A program made the translations under genes and the position numbers. Source: Flavicella sp965243265 (GTDB lineage: Bacteria > Bacteroidota > Bacteroidia > Flavobacteriales > Flavobacteriaceae). From it: a stretch of 64,000 bases of DNA. Where the stretch lies: contig CBDEUL010000002.1 in the NCBI GenBank assembly GCA_965243265.1, forward strand, positions 124,001 to 188,000, given 5' to 3'. Below, in pieces: positions 8,520 to 17,713 of this stretch; the first letter of the stretch is position 1, and each line of letters begins with the position of its first letter. The notes beneath the pieces were generated by a model that searched no databases, had not been told where the DNA came from, and saw only the letters and a list, made by a program, of their open reading frames with translations.

Positions 8520-9728
8520 CTATTCTTCTTTAGTATTAAATGCTTCTTGTAATACTCCTAATGGATCTTCATTTTCTACTTTTAATTCTTCTTCTGTGTA
8601 AGCTGGTGCTGAAGTAACACTTAACACAATTCCCAAAGCAAAACAGGTCATCCAAATAGAGGTTCCTCCACTACTTACAAGCGGTAGAGTTTGCCCCGTT
8701 ACAGGCAACAAGTTTGTTGCTACTGCCATATTTATAAATGCTTGAAAAATTATAGGCAACCCTGCTGCCAAAACTAGCAATGTTCCAAAAACGGTTCCTG
8801 CCTTTCTTGAGGCTACATAAATTCTAAACAGCAGTAAAAAATAAACTATCAAGATTACCAAAGCCCCAACCACTCCATACTCTTCAACTATAATTGCAAA
8901 AATAAAATCGGAAGATGATTGCGGTAAAAAGTTCTTTTGTACACTTTTCCCTGGACCTCTTCCTAAAATACCTCCTGTTGCAATGGCTATTTTTGCTTTT
9001 TCTACTTGATACCCTTCTTTATCATCTGAATTTGAAAAGCTATCAACTCTACTTATCCAAGTATCTACCCTATTAGGCATTAAACCTGGAAAGGCTTTTG
9101 CTGTTAAAACAAATAGCGATAACACTACAATCCCTGAACCTATGATGGTTAGTATATATTTTACTGGATAACCTCCTAAATACGTCAACACCATAATCAT
9201 AAAAAAGATAATGGCTGTTGTTGAAAAATTGGCAGGTAAAATAAGCATCAATATGGCTCCTACCGGCAACCACAGTTGTAAAAAACTTTCTTTAAAGTCT
9301 ATCTCTTTGTCTTTATTTCTTGCTAAATAACGAGCTACATACACCATTAATACTAAAGATGCTAACGTAGATGTTTGAAAACCGACTCCTACAATTGGCA
9401 CACGAATCCACCTACTGGCATTTGCACCTCCTATGGTTGCTCCTTGTGACAGAGTAAAAATCAATAAAACAATCACAACAGGAATCATCAATACCGAACC
9501 TCCACTAAAGTACCTATACGGCACTTTATGCACAGCAAACATAATGGAAAACCCTAAAAACAATAAAGCTGCATGTTTTATCAAATGCCCCATTGTAGAT
9601 CCATTACCCACCACATATACCAAATTGGTACTTGCGCTATAAACTGGCATAAATGAAAATATTGCCAATATAGACACCAATGCCCAAATTGCCCTATCCC
9701 CTTTTATATGTTCAAATATGCTATTCAT
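8520..9728 (-). CDS. ftsW: Septal peptidoglycan glycosyltransferase FtsW
   Basis: A polytopic SEDS-family enzyme that polymerises lipid II at the division site together with FtsI. It has 402 residues and about ten hydrophobic segments. SEDS features include the loop ANASRWIRVPIVGVGFQTS, the large extracytoplasmic loop with NRVDTWISR, and the C-terminal signature PVTGQTLPLVSSGGTS near 345-360. The start MNSIFEHIKGDRAIWAL is typical of the flavobacterial protein. It is preceded by murD (18 bases) and followed by murG (20 bases). Confidence 0.95.
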   Translation of the reverse strand: MNSIFEHIKGDRAIWALVSILAIFSFMPVYSASTNLVYVVGNGSTMGHLIKHAALLFLGFSIMFAVHKVPYRYFSGGSVLMIPVVIVLLIFTLSQGATIGGANASRWIRVPIVGVGFQTSTLASLVLMVYVARYLARNKDKEIDFKESFLQLWLPVGAILMLILPANFSTTAIIFFMIMVLTYLGGYPVKYILTIIGSGIVVLSLFVLTAKAFPGLMPNRVDTWISRVDSFSNSDDKEGYQVEKAKIAIATGGILGRGPGKSVQKNFLPQSSSDFIFAIIVEEYGVVGALVILIVYFLLLFRIYVASRKAGTVFGTLLVLAAGLPIIFQAFINMAVATNLLPVTGQTLPLVSSGGTSIWMTCFALGIVLSVTSAPAYTEEELKVENEDPLGVLQEAFNTKEE

Positions 9729-9746
9729 GTTTTCCGTAAATTGTTT

Positions 9747-11081
9747 TTACAATTCTCTTACAGCTTTTTTAAACTGCCTTCCCCTGTCTTCATAACTTTC
9801 AAAAAGATCAAAACTAGCACATGCTGGCGACAACAATACAGTATCTCCTCTTCCTGTTAATCTATAAGCCATTTTAACAGCTTCTGAAGGATTTTGGGTT
9901 TCTTCTAATACATCAACCACTTCTCCAAAGGTTTGTATTATTTTACTGTTATCAACTCCTAAACAAATAATTGCTTTTACTTTTTCTCTTACTAAAGGCA
10001 TCAAATCTAAATAATCATTTCCTTTATCAACACCTCCTAAAATCCAAACTGTTGGTGCATCCATACATTCTAATGCATAATACGTTGCGTTTACATTGGT
10101 TGCCTTAGAGTCATTAATGTATTGAACTCCATTTATTTTCAACACTTTTTCTAATCTATGCTCTGCTCCTTCAAAATCTTCCAAGCTTTCTTTAATCACC
10201 TGTCTTCTAGCCTTCATCATTTGTGCTGCTAAAGAAGATGCCATTGCATTTTTAGTATTGTGTTTCCCTTGTACTGCAATTTTTGAAATATCCATCTTTA
10301 AAACTTCGTTATTGTGTTTCACTATTATATTTTTATCTTCTACGTAAGCTCCTTCTTCTACTTCTTTTTCTAATGAAAAAGGAACCAATTTTGCTTTTAC
10401 TTTATTTTTGCTTAACCAATCTACAATTACCAAATCATCGGCATCATAAATCAAATAATCATTCTCTGTCTGATTCTTTGTTATCCTAAACTTAGACTCT
10501 ATATAGTTTTCAAACTTGTAATCATATCTATCTAAATGATCTGGTGTAATATTGGTGATAATTGCAATATGAGGAGCAAATTCTTCAATTCCATCTAACT
10601 GAAAACTACTCAGCTCTAATACATAGCTATCAAAATTATTTTCTGCCACTTGCTGTGCAAAACTCTTTCCTATATTACCTGCCATTCCTACATGGCTATT
10701 GTTCTTTTTTAAAATATGATTCAACAACATCGTTGTTGTTGTTTTCCCATTTGACCCTGTAATACCAACTATAGTTGCTTTAGTATACTTACTTGCAAAT
10801 TCTATTTCAGAAATAACAGGTATCTTCTTTTCTTTTAACATCTTTACAATGGCAACAGTATCTGGAATCCCCGGACTCTTCATTACCACATCTGCATTTA
10901 CTATTTTTTCAAAAGTATGTTCTTCAGATTCATATAGAATCTCATTTTCTTCTAGTACTTTTTTGTAACTCTCTTTGATTTTTCCTTTGTCAGAAACAAA
11001 AACATCAAAGCCTTCCTTTTTCCCCAAAATAGCAGTTCCTACACCACTTTCACCTCCCCCAAGAACAACCAATCTTTTCAT
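9747..11081 (-). CDS. murD: UDP-N-acetylmuramoyl-L-alanine-D-glutamate ligase MurD
   Basis: A cytosolic ligase that adds D-Glu to UDP-MurNAc-L-Ala. It has 444 residues. The N-terminal nucleotide-fold part starts MKRLVVLGGGESGVGTAILG; the P-loop is GITGSNGKTTTTMLL (about 110-124); further Mur-ligase motifs are NITPDHLDRYD, YINDSKATNVNA and ILGGVDKGNDY. It sits four bases after mraY. Confidence 0.96.
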   Translation of the reverse strand: MKRLVVLGGGESGVGTAILGKKEGFDVFVSDKGKIKESYKKVLEENEILYESEEHTFEKIVNADVVMKSPGIPDTVAIVKMLKEKKIPVISEIEFASKYTKATIVGITGSNGKTTTTMLLNHILKKNNSHVGMAGNIGKSFAQQVAENNFDSYVLELSSFQLDGIEEFAPHIAIITNITPDHLDRYDYKFENYIESKFRITKNQTENDYLIYDADDLVIVDWLSKNKVKAKLVPFSLEKEVEEGAYVEDKNIIVKHNNEVLKMDISKIAVQGKHNTKNAMASSLAAQMMKARRQVIKESLEDFEGAEHRLEKVLKINGVQYINDSKATNVNATYYALECMDAPTVWILGGVDKGNDYLDLMPLVREKVKAIICLGVDNSKIIQTFGEVVDVLEETQNPSEAVKMAYRLTGRGDTVLLSPACASFDLFESYEDRGRQFKKAVREL

Positions 11082-11085
11082 AGGA

Positions 11086-12315
11086 TTATCTTAATTTTAA
11101 TGTCACTATTGTTAACACAGCCAATAATATTCCAACAATCCAAAACCTAGCAACAATCTTACTTTCATGGTACCCCGATTTTTGGTAATGGTGATGTAAA
11201 GGAGCCATTTTAAAAATTCGCCTACCTTCACCATATTTCTTTCTTGTATACTTAAAATACCCTACCTGTAGTACTACTGATAAATTTTCTATTAAAAAAA
11301 TACCCGCCAATACTGGTATCAACAATTCTTTTCTTGTGGCAATAGCAATTACAGCTATAATTCCACCTATAGTCAAACTCCCTGTATCTCCCATAAAAAC
11401 TTGGGCAGGAAATGTATTGTACCATAAGAACCCGACCAAAGCTCCTGCAAAAGCACTTATATAGACCACCATTTCTCCTGAATTAGGGATATACATTACA
11501 TCCAAATAATCTGCAAAAATGATGTTTCCTGAAACCCATGCAAAAACCCCTAAGGTTACTACTATAATTGCTGAAGAACCTGCCGCCAGTCCATCAATAC
11601 CATCCGTTAAATTTGCTCCATTGGAAACCGCCGTGATAATAAAAATAACTATCGGAATAAAAATCAACCATGCATATTTCTGATAGTCTTCTCCTATCCA
11701 CTCTAAAGCTAACGAATAGTCTAATTCGTTATTCTTAAAAAAAGGAACTGTGGTTACTGTAGATTTTTCTGCTTCTCCAAATAATTTTGGAATTCCACTT
11801 TTCGTATGTAAAACCACCTCATCTACCGGCAATTGTGTTTTTAAGGTTACATCTGGATGAAAGAAGAGCATTCCTCCCACAATTACTCCAAGCCCCACTT
11901 GACCCAATACTTTAAATTTACCTTGTAATCCTTCTTTATTTTTTTTGAAAACTTTTATATAATCATCCAAAAACCCGATTACTCCCATCCAAATTGTTGT
12001 TATCAACAAAATAATAATATAGATGTTATGTATTTTGGCCAACAATAAAACAGGAATCAGAGTTGCAAAAATGATAATGATCCCCCCCATGGTAGGTGTT
12101 CCTGCTTTTTGAACCTGTCCTTCAAGTCCTAAATCTCTTACCGACTCCCCTATTTGTTTTGTTCTTAAATAATTGATAATTCTTTTCCCATAAATAGTAG
12201 AAACCAATAACGATAGTATAAATGCCATTGCCGATCTAAAAGAAATATATTGAAACAAACCTGCTCCTGATAAATGGTAATGCTCTCGTAAATACTCAAA
12301 AATATAATACAACAT
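11086..12315 (-). CDS. mraY: Phospho-N-acetylmuramoyl-pentapeptide transferase MraY
   Basis: An integral inner-membrane enzyme that makes lipid I from UDP-MurNAc-pentapeptide and undecaprenyl phosphate. It has 409 residues with about ten membrane segments. Catalytic signatures: GTPTMGGIIII, GFLDDYIKVFKKNKEGLQGKFK (aspartate pair), NLTDGIDGLAAG and FMGDTGSL, with the late motif APLHHHYQKSG. The insert of about 60 residues between GKFK and the next helix is common in Bacteroidota MraY. Five bases separate it from murE. Confidence 0.96.
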   Translation of the reverse strand: MLYYIFEYLREHYHLSGAGLFQYISFRSAMAFILSLLVSTIYGKRIINYLRTKQIGESVRDLGLEGQVQKAGTPTMGGIIIIFATLIPVLLLAKIHNIYIIILLITTIWMGVIGFLDDYIKVFKKNKEGLQGKFKVLGQVGLGVIVGGMLFFHPDVTLKTQLPVDEVVLHTKSGIPKLFGEAEKSTVTTVPFFKNNELDYSLALEWIGEDYQKYAWLIFIPIVIFIITAVSNGANLTDGIDGLAAGSSAIIVVTLGVFAWVSGNIIFADYLDVMYIPNSGEMVVYISAFAGALVGFLWYNTFPAQVFMGDTGSLTIGGIIAVIAIATRKELLIPVLAGIFLIENLSVVLQVGYFKYTRKKYGEGRRIFKMAPLHHHYQKSGYHESKIVARFWIVGILLAVLTIVTLKLR

Positions 12316-12320
12316 CTCTC

Positions 12321-13784
12321 TTATTTTTTTAATTCTTCAAAAATTTCTTGTACCACTTCTCTATCATCAAAATGTACTTTTTCTCCTTGTATATCTTGAT
12401 ATGTTTCGTGCCCTTTACCAGCTATCAAAATTATATCTTTAGGCTTTGCCAACTTACAGGCTGTTTTAATTGCTTGCTTTCTATCTAAAATCACCAAAGT
12501 CTTTCCTTGATCTTCAACAGCTACCCCTTCTTCTATTTGATCTACGATAACTTGTGGGTTTTCAAATCTTGGATTGTCAGATGTAATAATCAATTGATTA
12601 CTCAGCATCCCTCCTATTTTCCCCATCTTTTTTCTCTTGTCTTGATCTCTATCTCCTCCACACCCCATCACTGTAATGATGTTTTCTCCTTTAGACCGAA
12701 CTCCTTCAATAGTTTCTAATACATTTTTAAGAGCATCTGGCGTATGTGCATAATCTACAATTGCAACAACACCTCCTTTTGAAATAGTATATTCAAACCT
12801 ACCGCTAACACTACGCAACTCACTTATAGCTCTTAAAATTTCATTTTCATCAAGCCCTAATTGAGAGGCTACTCCAAAAACTGCCAATAAGTTATATGCA
12901 TTAAAATCACCTATCAACTGCACCCAGACCTCTTGTCCATTTACATTCAAAAGCATTCCTGACAATGTTCTTTCAAGAATTTTAACTCTATAATCTGCCA
13001 ATGTTTTTAGTGCGTATGTTACTTTTCGAGCTTTTGTATTCTGGAGCATTACTTCTCCATTTTTATCATCTCTATTTGTCAATGCAAATGCACTGATCCC
13101 CAAATCATCAAAAAATTTCTTTTTAACATTTCTATATTCCAAAAACGTTTTGTGATAATCTAAATGATCGTGTGATAAATTGGTAAACACTGCTCCATCA
13201 AAGACCAAACCCTCTATTCTACTTTGATGAATTCCATGAGAACTCACCTCCATAAAACAGTGTGTAACTCCTTTAGCAACCATTGCCGCTAAATATTTAT
13301 TTATTGATAGTGAATCTGGTGTTGTATGTGTTGCTCCAAAATTTTCTTCTCCCACACATACTTTTACTGTTGAAAGCAAACCTGAAACATATCCTGCTTT
13401 TTGAAACAACTCATATAGCAAAGTTGCTACAGTTGTTTTTCCATTTGTCCCTGTAACTCCTACCAGTTTAAGCTTAGTAGACGGATTTTCGTAAAAGTTA
13501 GCTGCCATTTTTGACAATGCCACATTTGCATTTGAAACCACCACATAAGTTACACCATCTACAATATCTTCAGGAAGGTCTTCACAAACAATTACAAGAG
13601 CTCCTAAATCTATTGCTTTAGTTATAAATAAATGCCCATCAAAAGACACTCCTTTTTGAGCTACAAACAGATTGCCTTTTTTGATCTTTCTCGAATCAAA
13701 AACTATTTCATTCACAACTAAATCTTCATTTCCTTGTAAATGATTTACAGCAGCACCTATTAATATGTCTTTTAATGTTTTCAC
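12321..13784 (-). CDS. murE: UDP-MurNAc-L-Ala-D-Glu-2,6-diaminopimelate ligase MurE
   Basis: Adds the third stem-peptide residue. It has 487 residues with an N-terminal MurE/MurF domain (VFDSRKIKKGNLFVA), the P-loop GVTGTNGKTTVATLL (about 109-123), THTTPDSLSINKYL, FTNLSHDHLDYH and VDYAHTPDALKN. The C-terminal segment ITSDNPRFENP carries the DNPR motif that marks meso-diaminopimelate specificity, so the peptidoglycan is probably of the DAP type. The stop directly adjoins the ftsI frame upstream with no gap, suggesting translational coupling. Confidence 0.96.
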   Translation of the reverse strand: MKTLKDILIGAAVNHLQGNEDLVVNEIVFDSRKIKKGNLFVAQKGVSFDGHLFITKAIDLGALVIVCEDLPEDIVDGVTYVVVSNANVALSKMAANFYENPSTKLKLVGVTGTNGKTTVATLLYELFQKAGYVSGLLSTVKVCVGEENFGATHTTPDSLSINKYLAAMVAKGVTHCFMEVSSHGIHQSRIEGLVFDGAVFTNLSHDHLDYHKTFLEYRNVKKKFFDDLGISAFALTNRDDKNGEVMLQNTKARKVTYALKTLADYRVKILERTLSGMLLNVNGQEVWVQLIGDFNAYNLLAVFGVASQLGLDENEILRAISELRSVSGRFEYTISKGGVVAIVDYAHTPDALKNVLETIEGVRSKGENIITVMGCGGDRDQDKRKKMGKIGGMLSNQLIITSDNPRFENPQVIVDQIEEGVAVEDQGKTLVILDRKQAIKTACKLAKPKDIILIAGKGHETYQDIQGEKVHFDDREVVQEIFEELKK

Positions 13785-15800
13785 CTAACTTAATTTCAAT
13801 GTTATTTTTGTTCCTTTCACCAATTTTTGTCCTCTTCTAAGTGATTGATATTTTACTCTACCAACTCCTTCAAAAGTTACCTTTAAACCTAAATTTTCCA
13901 AAAGAGAAACCGCATCCATCCCAGACATACCTCTTACATCAGGAACCTTTGCTCCTTCTGATTCATTACTTAATTCGTAATATCCGTTAAAAGAATTATC
14001 TAACCGATCGTATTCTGGAAACTCCATACTTAACGAAGTAGTTACTGGTGCACTTGCGTACATTTTTTCTGCTATTTTCTTAAACACAGGTGCCGCTACA
14101 GTAGCTCCATAATACCCCTTCTTTTTATTTGGATTATGAACCACTACAATACATGAGTATTTAGGCTGATCTGCAGGAAAGAAACCTGCAAATGATGCCA
14201 CATAATGCTTACTTGAATAATAACCTCCTTCATATTTCCCTTCAGAGTTCTTAGTTACTGGAATGTATTTTTTAGCTGTACCCGTTTTTCCTGCCATTGA
14301 AAAGTTGGGAGAATAAATATTGGTTGCCGTCCCTTGTTTAACCACATTCTCTAAAACCTTACGCAATTGCTTTATGGTTTCTTGAGAAGCTATACGCTTT
14401 TTCATAACAGATGGAGCAAAGGTTTGAGTAACCTTACCTTCCGTTCTTAAAGCTTCTATAAACCTTGGTTTTATCATAACACCATCATTTGCAATGGCAT
14501 TATAAAAAGTTAAAATTTGCAATGGCGTTAATGACACTCCATAGCCCCAAGCCATCCACTCTAAAGAAATTCCATTCCAACGCTTTTTATCTTTAGGGCT
14601 TGGTATATAAGGTGTTCCCTCTCCCTTAATTTCAATCCCTATCTTTGAATTCAAACCCAAGTCCTCTATCGCTGAAACAAACTTTTGAGGGTTTTTCTTA
14701 TAATTATCTCGTACTATTTTTACAATCCCAACATTCGAAGAAACTTCTATAACTCTAGCTGCAGATATTTTTCCATACCCTCCTCTATGAGAATCTTCTA
14801 CTTTTTTTCTGTAGATATACATTTTACCTTTTTCTGTATCTACAACGGTTCCCGTATCAATTACCTTATCTTCTAAAGCAACCAACAAACTAGCCACCTT
14901 AAAGGTTGACCCTGGTTCATGAGATTCCCAAACTGCATAATTGCGTTTCTCATAATATTTACCTCCTGATGTTCTTCCTAAATTTGAAATTGCCTTTATT
15001 GCACCTGTTTTTGTCTCCATAACAACTACACATCCATGATCTCCCTCAAATTTCTCTAATTGCTCTAACAATGCATGGTGTGCAATGTCTTGCACATTTA
15101 CATCTATCGTAGTAATAATATCACTTCCATCTTGTGGCTCTACCTCATTGTTGTCATTTATAGGTTTCCATTGATTTTTTGCAATTTTCTGCTTCATTCT
15201 CCACCCAAGACTCCCCACTAAATAATCCGTATAAGCTCCTTCAATCCCTACATCTCCTCTATCATTTCCGATAGTACGTTCTGCCATTTTTCCTATAGGA
15301 TGCGCCCTTACTGTTCTCTGCTCAGAAATCAACCCTCCTTTATAAGCCCCCAACCTAAATATTGGAAAACTCTTCACCTCTAAATAGTCTAAATAGCCTA
15401 AATTCCGAGCTATCAACAAATACCTGTTTTTTGACTTTCGAGCATTCCTAAGTTTTGTAGCGTAATACGACACCGATTTTCCAAACTTACCACTCAAAGC
15501 AACTGCTAAATCATGAACATTCTTTTCAAAAACTTCTGAACCTACTGTAACAACATCCATTCGAACATCATATCTAGACATTGATGTTGCTAACAAATTT
15601 CCATCAGCAGACACTATATTCCCTCTATTAGGAAAAATAGTATCATTTCTTACCGTCCTTTCTGCCGAAACATCTCTATACCTTTTCCCCTCAGAAATAA
15701 GAATATTCGTGATTTTCACAAAAATAACCACTAAAAAAAGCGTCATCAAAACTACCACTACCGATAGCTTTTTTAATATGGCTTTTTTATCTGTACTCAA
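13785..15800 (-). CDS. ftsI: Septal penicillin-binding protein FtsI (PBP3-type transpeptidase) with PASTA domain
   Basis: A membrane-anchored transpeptidase that cross-links septal peptidoglycan, partner of FtsW. It has 671 residues: a single N-terminal membrane helix (about 11-33), the dimerisation/pedestal domain with RGNIVSADGNLLATS, then the transpeptidase domain with catalytic STFK (S298), SSN (354-356) and KTGT (505-508). The last 65 or so residues (VPDVRGMSGMDAVSLLENLGLKVTFEG) form one PASTA domain. The position between ftsL and murE confirms the division role. Confidence 0.95.
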   Translation of the reverse strand: MSTDKKAILKKLSVVVVLMTLFLVVIFVKITNILISEGKRYRDVSAERTVRNDTIFPNRGNIVSADGNLLATSMSRYDVRMDVVTVGSEVFEKNVHDLAVALSGKFGKSVSYYATKLRNARKSKNRYLLIARNLGYLDYLEVKSFPIFRLGAYKGGLISEQRTVRAHPIGKMAERTIGNDRGDVGIEGAYTDYLVGSLGWRMKQKIAKNQWKPINDNNEVEPQDGSDIITTIDVNVQDIAHHALLEQLEKFEGDHGCVVVMETKTGAIKAISNLGRTSGGKYYEKRNYAVWESHEPGSTFKVASLLVALEDKVIDTGTVVDTEKGKMYIYRKKVEDSHRGGYGKISAARVIEVSSNVGIVKIVRDNYKKNPQKFVSAIEDLGLNSKIGIEIKGEGTPYIPSPKDKKRWNGISLEWMAWGYGVSLTPLQILTFYNAIANDGVMIKPRFIEALRTEGKVTQTFAPSVMKKRIASQETIKQLRKVLENVVKQGTATNIYSPNFSMAGKTGTAKKYIPVTKNSEGKYEGGYYSSKHYVASFAGFFPADQPKYSCIVVVHNPNKKKGYYGATVAAPVFKKIAEKMYASAPVTTSLSMEFPEYDRLDNSFNGYYELSNESEGAKVPDVRGMSGMDAVSLLENLGLKVTFEGVGRVKYQSLRRGQKLVKGTKITLKLS

Positions 15801-15802
15801 TT

Positions 15803-16117
15803 TTATTTGTTTTTATTCGTTACAATTATTTTTACTGGCGGCTCCGAAGATGAAACCAACCCCACTTCTTTTAATTCTCGCCTTACAGAAGACTCCATTT
15901 TCATACGGGTCAAAATAGTACCCGTATCAACATAAAGTGATTTCATTTTTTTTACTTGCTTACTCATTCTTGAAATCTCCATTACCTTTCTATCTGCCTT
16001 ATGAGCACTTGAAATCATAAACAACAACAGAAAAACAACAAAAAGAATAATTCTCCAATTCTTAAAAGAATCTTCACTAACTAAAAAGCTCCCCTTTAAA
16101 ACATCATAAACTCTCAT
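15803..16117 (-). CDS. ftsL: FtsL-like cell division protein
   Basis: A 104-residue bitopic protein: a short cytoplasmic head, one membrane helix (about 22-40, WRIILFVVFLLLFMISSAH), then a coiled-coil-like periplasmic stretch with REL near the end. Sequence conservation is low in this family, and the call rests mainly on size, topology and position between rsmH and ftsI, where FtsL is always found. It is five bases after rsmH and two before ftsI. Confidence 0.85.
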   Translation of the reverse strand: MRVYDVLKGSFLVSEDSFKNWRIILFVVFLLLFMISSAHKADRKVMEISRMSKQVKKMKSLYVDTGTILTRMKMESSVRRELKEVGLVSSSEPPVKIIVTNKNK

Positions 16118-16122
16118 TGTTC

Positions 16123-17025
16123 TTACTTTTTCAGGACAGCAACTCTAAGCTTCGCACTTCTAGCCCTGTTATTTTCTTTTATCTCTTGAGCTGTTGGAAC
16201 AATCATTTTACCAACTCCTTTTAATGGAACACTTATATTTCCAAAAAAATCTTTTTCTGGCTCTCCCTCAAAAAGTCCATTTCGTATAAATCTTTTCACC
16301 AATCTATCTTCTAAGGAATGATACGAGATAACACTCAATCTCCCCTCTTCACTTAATAAATCTGGCACCTGTAACAAAAACTCCTTTAACACCTCCAACT
16401 CTTGATTTACCTCTATACGTATTGCTTGAAAAATTTGAGCTAAAATTTTATGTTCTTTCGCTTTTGGTAAAAATTGAGCCAAGACTTCTTTTAAACGAAA
16501 GCTTGTTCCTATTTTCTCTTCCTCTCTACTTTCAACTATTTTAGCCGCCAACGCTCTCGCATTCCTCAACTCTCCATACTGAAATAAAATATTCGCCAAA
16601 TCTTCTTGAGCATATTCATTCACAACCTTATAAGCTGTTAATTCATCCTTTTTATTCATCCTCATATCCAACTCAGCATCAAACCTAGTTGAAAACCCTC
16701 TTTCTGCCTCATTAAACTGAAAAGAAGAAACCCCTAAATCACCTAAAATTCCATCTACTTTTTTAACTCCATAAAAACGTAAAAACCGAGCTATGTATCT
16801 AAAATTCTCTTGAATCAACACAAACCGATCATCTTCAATCACATTTCTATACGCATCTGGGTCTTGATCAAAAGAAAACAATCTTCCTTTTTCTCCCAAA
16901 CGACTTAATATCTCTCTAGAATGCCCTCCTCCTCCAAAAGTAACATCTACATACGTTCCTTCTGGATTAATTGCCAAAGCATCAACACTCTCTTTTAACA
17001 ATACCGGATTATGATATTCCTCCAT
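16123..17025 (-). CDS. rsmH: 16S rRNA (cytosine1402-N4)-methyltransferase RsmH
   Basis: SAM-dependent methylation of C1402 in the ribosomal P site. It has 300 residues with start MEEYHNPVLLKESVDAL, SAM motif YVDVTFGGGGHSREIL, GILGDLGVSSFQFNEAERGFS and the late signature VISYHSLEDRLVKRFI. The ATG lies 17 bases inside the end of mraZ, an overlap usual for this gene pair and consistent with coupled translation. Confidence 0.97.
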   Translation of the reverse strand: MEEYHNPVLLKESVDALAINPEGTYVDVTFGGGGHSREILSRLGEKGRLFSFDQDPDAYRNVIEDDRFVLIQENFRYIARFLRFYGVKKVDGILGDLGVSSFQFNEAERGFSTRFDAELDMRMNKKDELTAYKVVNEYAQEDLANILFQYGELRNARALAAKIVESREEEKIGTSFRLKEVLAQFLPKAKEHKILAQIFQAIRIEVNQELEVLKEFLLQVPDLLSEEGRLSVISYHSLEDRLVKRFIRNGLFEGEPEKDFFGNISVPLKGVGKMIVPTAQEIKENNRARSAKLRVAVLKK

Positions 17026-17485
17026 CTTCTTGTTTATTAATATTTCCCATCACTTCTTCTGCCAAATCAGCAAATCCTTCTGCCGACTCTTCTATCGCTT
17101 CTTCGTACTTTTCTTTATCCCAAATTTCAATAATATTCACAGCAGAAGACATTACAACTTCTTTAGTTATACCTGAAAAACCCAACAAATCTTTAGGAAT
17201 CAATAAACGTCCTGTTTTATCCAACTCAATAATTTTAACTCCAGCACTGAATCTTCTAATAAAATCATTGTTTTTCTTTACAAACCTGTTCAAAGAATTC
17301 ATTTGCAACATCATTGCTTCCCACTCTTTCATTGGATACAATTCTAAGCAAGGCTGAAAAACAGACCGTTTTAACACAAATCCTTGAGACAAAACAGGCT
17401 CCAACTGCTTCTTTAGACCAGCAGCCAACATCATCCTCCCCTTAGAGTCTGCCTTGCATTCGTATGTCCCAACAATACCGTTCAC
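17009..17485 (-). CDS. mraZ: Transcriptional regulator MraZ (GTG start)
   Basis: An AbrB-like DNA-binding protein that regulates its own dcw operon as a ring-shaped oligomer. It has 158 residues with two SpoVT-AbrB-type repeats: GTYECKADSKGRMMLAAGLKK near the N-terminus and GVKIIELDKTGRLLIPKDLL near 80-100. The start is GTG (17483-17485), giving MNGIVGTYECK. It heads the dcw operon, with a -7 promoter element 29 bases upstream of the GTG and three phased GTGG boxes just beyond it. The C-terminal tail is Glu/Asp-rich. Confidence 0.95.
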   Translation of the reverse strand: MNGIVGTYECKADSKGRMMLAAGLKKQLEPVLSQGFVLKRSVFQPCLELYPMKEWEAMMLQMNSLNRFVKKNNDFIRRFSAGVKIIELDKTGRLLIPKDLLGFSGITKEVVMSSAVNIIEIWDKEKYEEAIEESAEGFADLAEEVMGNINKQEDGGIS

Positions 17486-17514
17486 TTAATTTTTGTTTAT
17501 TTGGCTAATTTTAT

Positions 17515-17522
17515 CAAAAGTA
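17515..17522 (-). promoter_or_regulatory. Promoter -7 element of the mraZ/dcw operon (TACTTTTG)
   Basis: A perfect TAnnTTTG match on the minus strand, 29 bases before the mraZ GTG. The nearest TTG (17548-17550) is about 25 bases upstream, farther than the usual spacing, so the -33 part is uncertain; the GTGG boxes occupy that region instead. Confidence 0.6.
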
Positions 17523-17534
17523 ATAATTTTTTTA

Positions 17535-17562
17535 CCACTTTTTACCACAAGACCCCACTTTG
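17535..17562 (-). promoter_or_regulatory. Putative MraZ operator: three GTGG boxes at exact 10-bp spacing
   Basis: On the minus strand GTGG occurs at 17558-17555, 17548-17545 and 17538-17535, so the starts are 10 bases apart. Two copies read AAAGTGG and the middle one CTTGTGG. Known MraZ operators are short G-rich direct repeats with 10-bp period (TGGG-type in E. coli, AAAGTG-type in Mycoplasma). The boxes end 12 bases upstream of the -7 element, where bound MraZ could block the promoter. Confidence 0.72.
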
Positions 17563-17682
17563 TTAATAACTAATAACAAAACCAACAGCTGCACATATAT
17601 TTCTCATTATCTGCCAATTACAAAAAAGCAAAAGATCGCCCTTTCAAAATATTGATAATATAGTTTTTTGTAAAAAAAAGAG

Positions 17683-17690
17683 TACATTTG
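17683..17690 (+). promoter_or_regulatory. Promoter -7 element of the alpha/beta hydrolase gene (TACATTTG)
   Basis: A perfect TAnnTTTG match 23 bases before the ATG at 17714, divergent from the mraZ promoter. Confidence 0.55.
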
Positions 17691-17713
17691 TCAATCGTAA
17701 AATAGATTATAAA

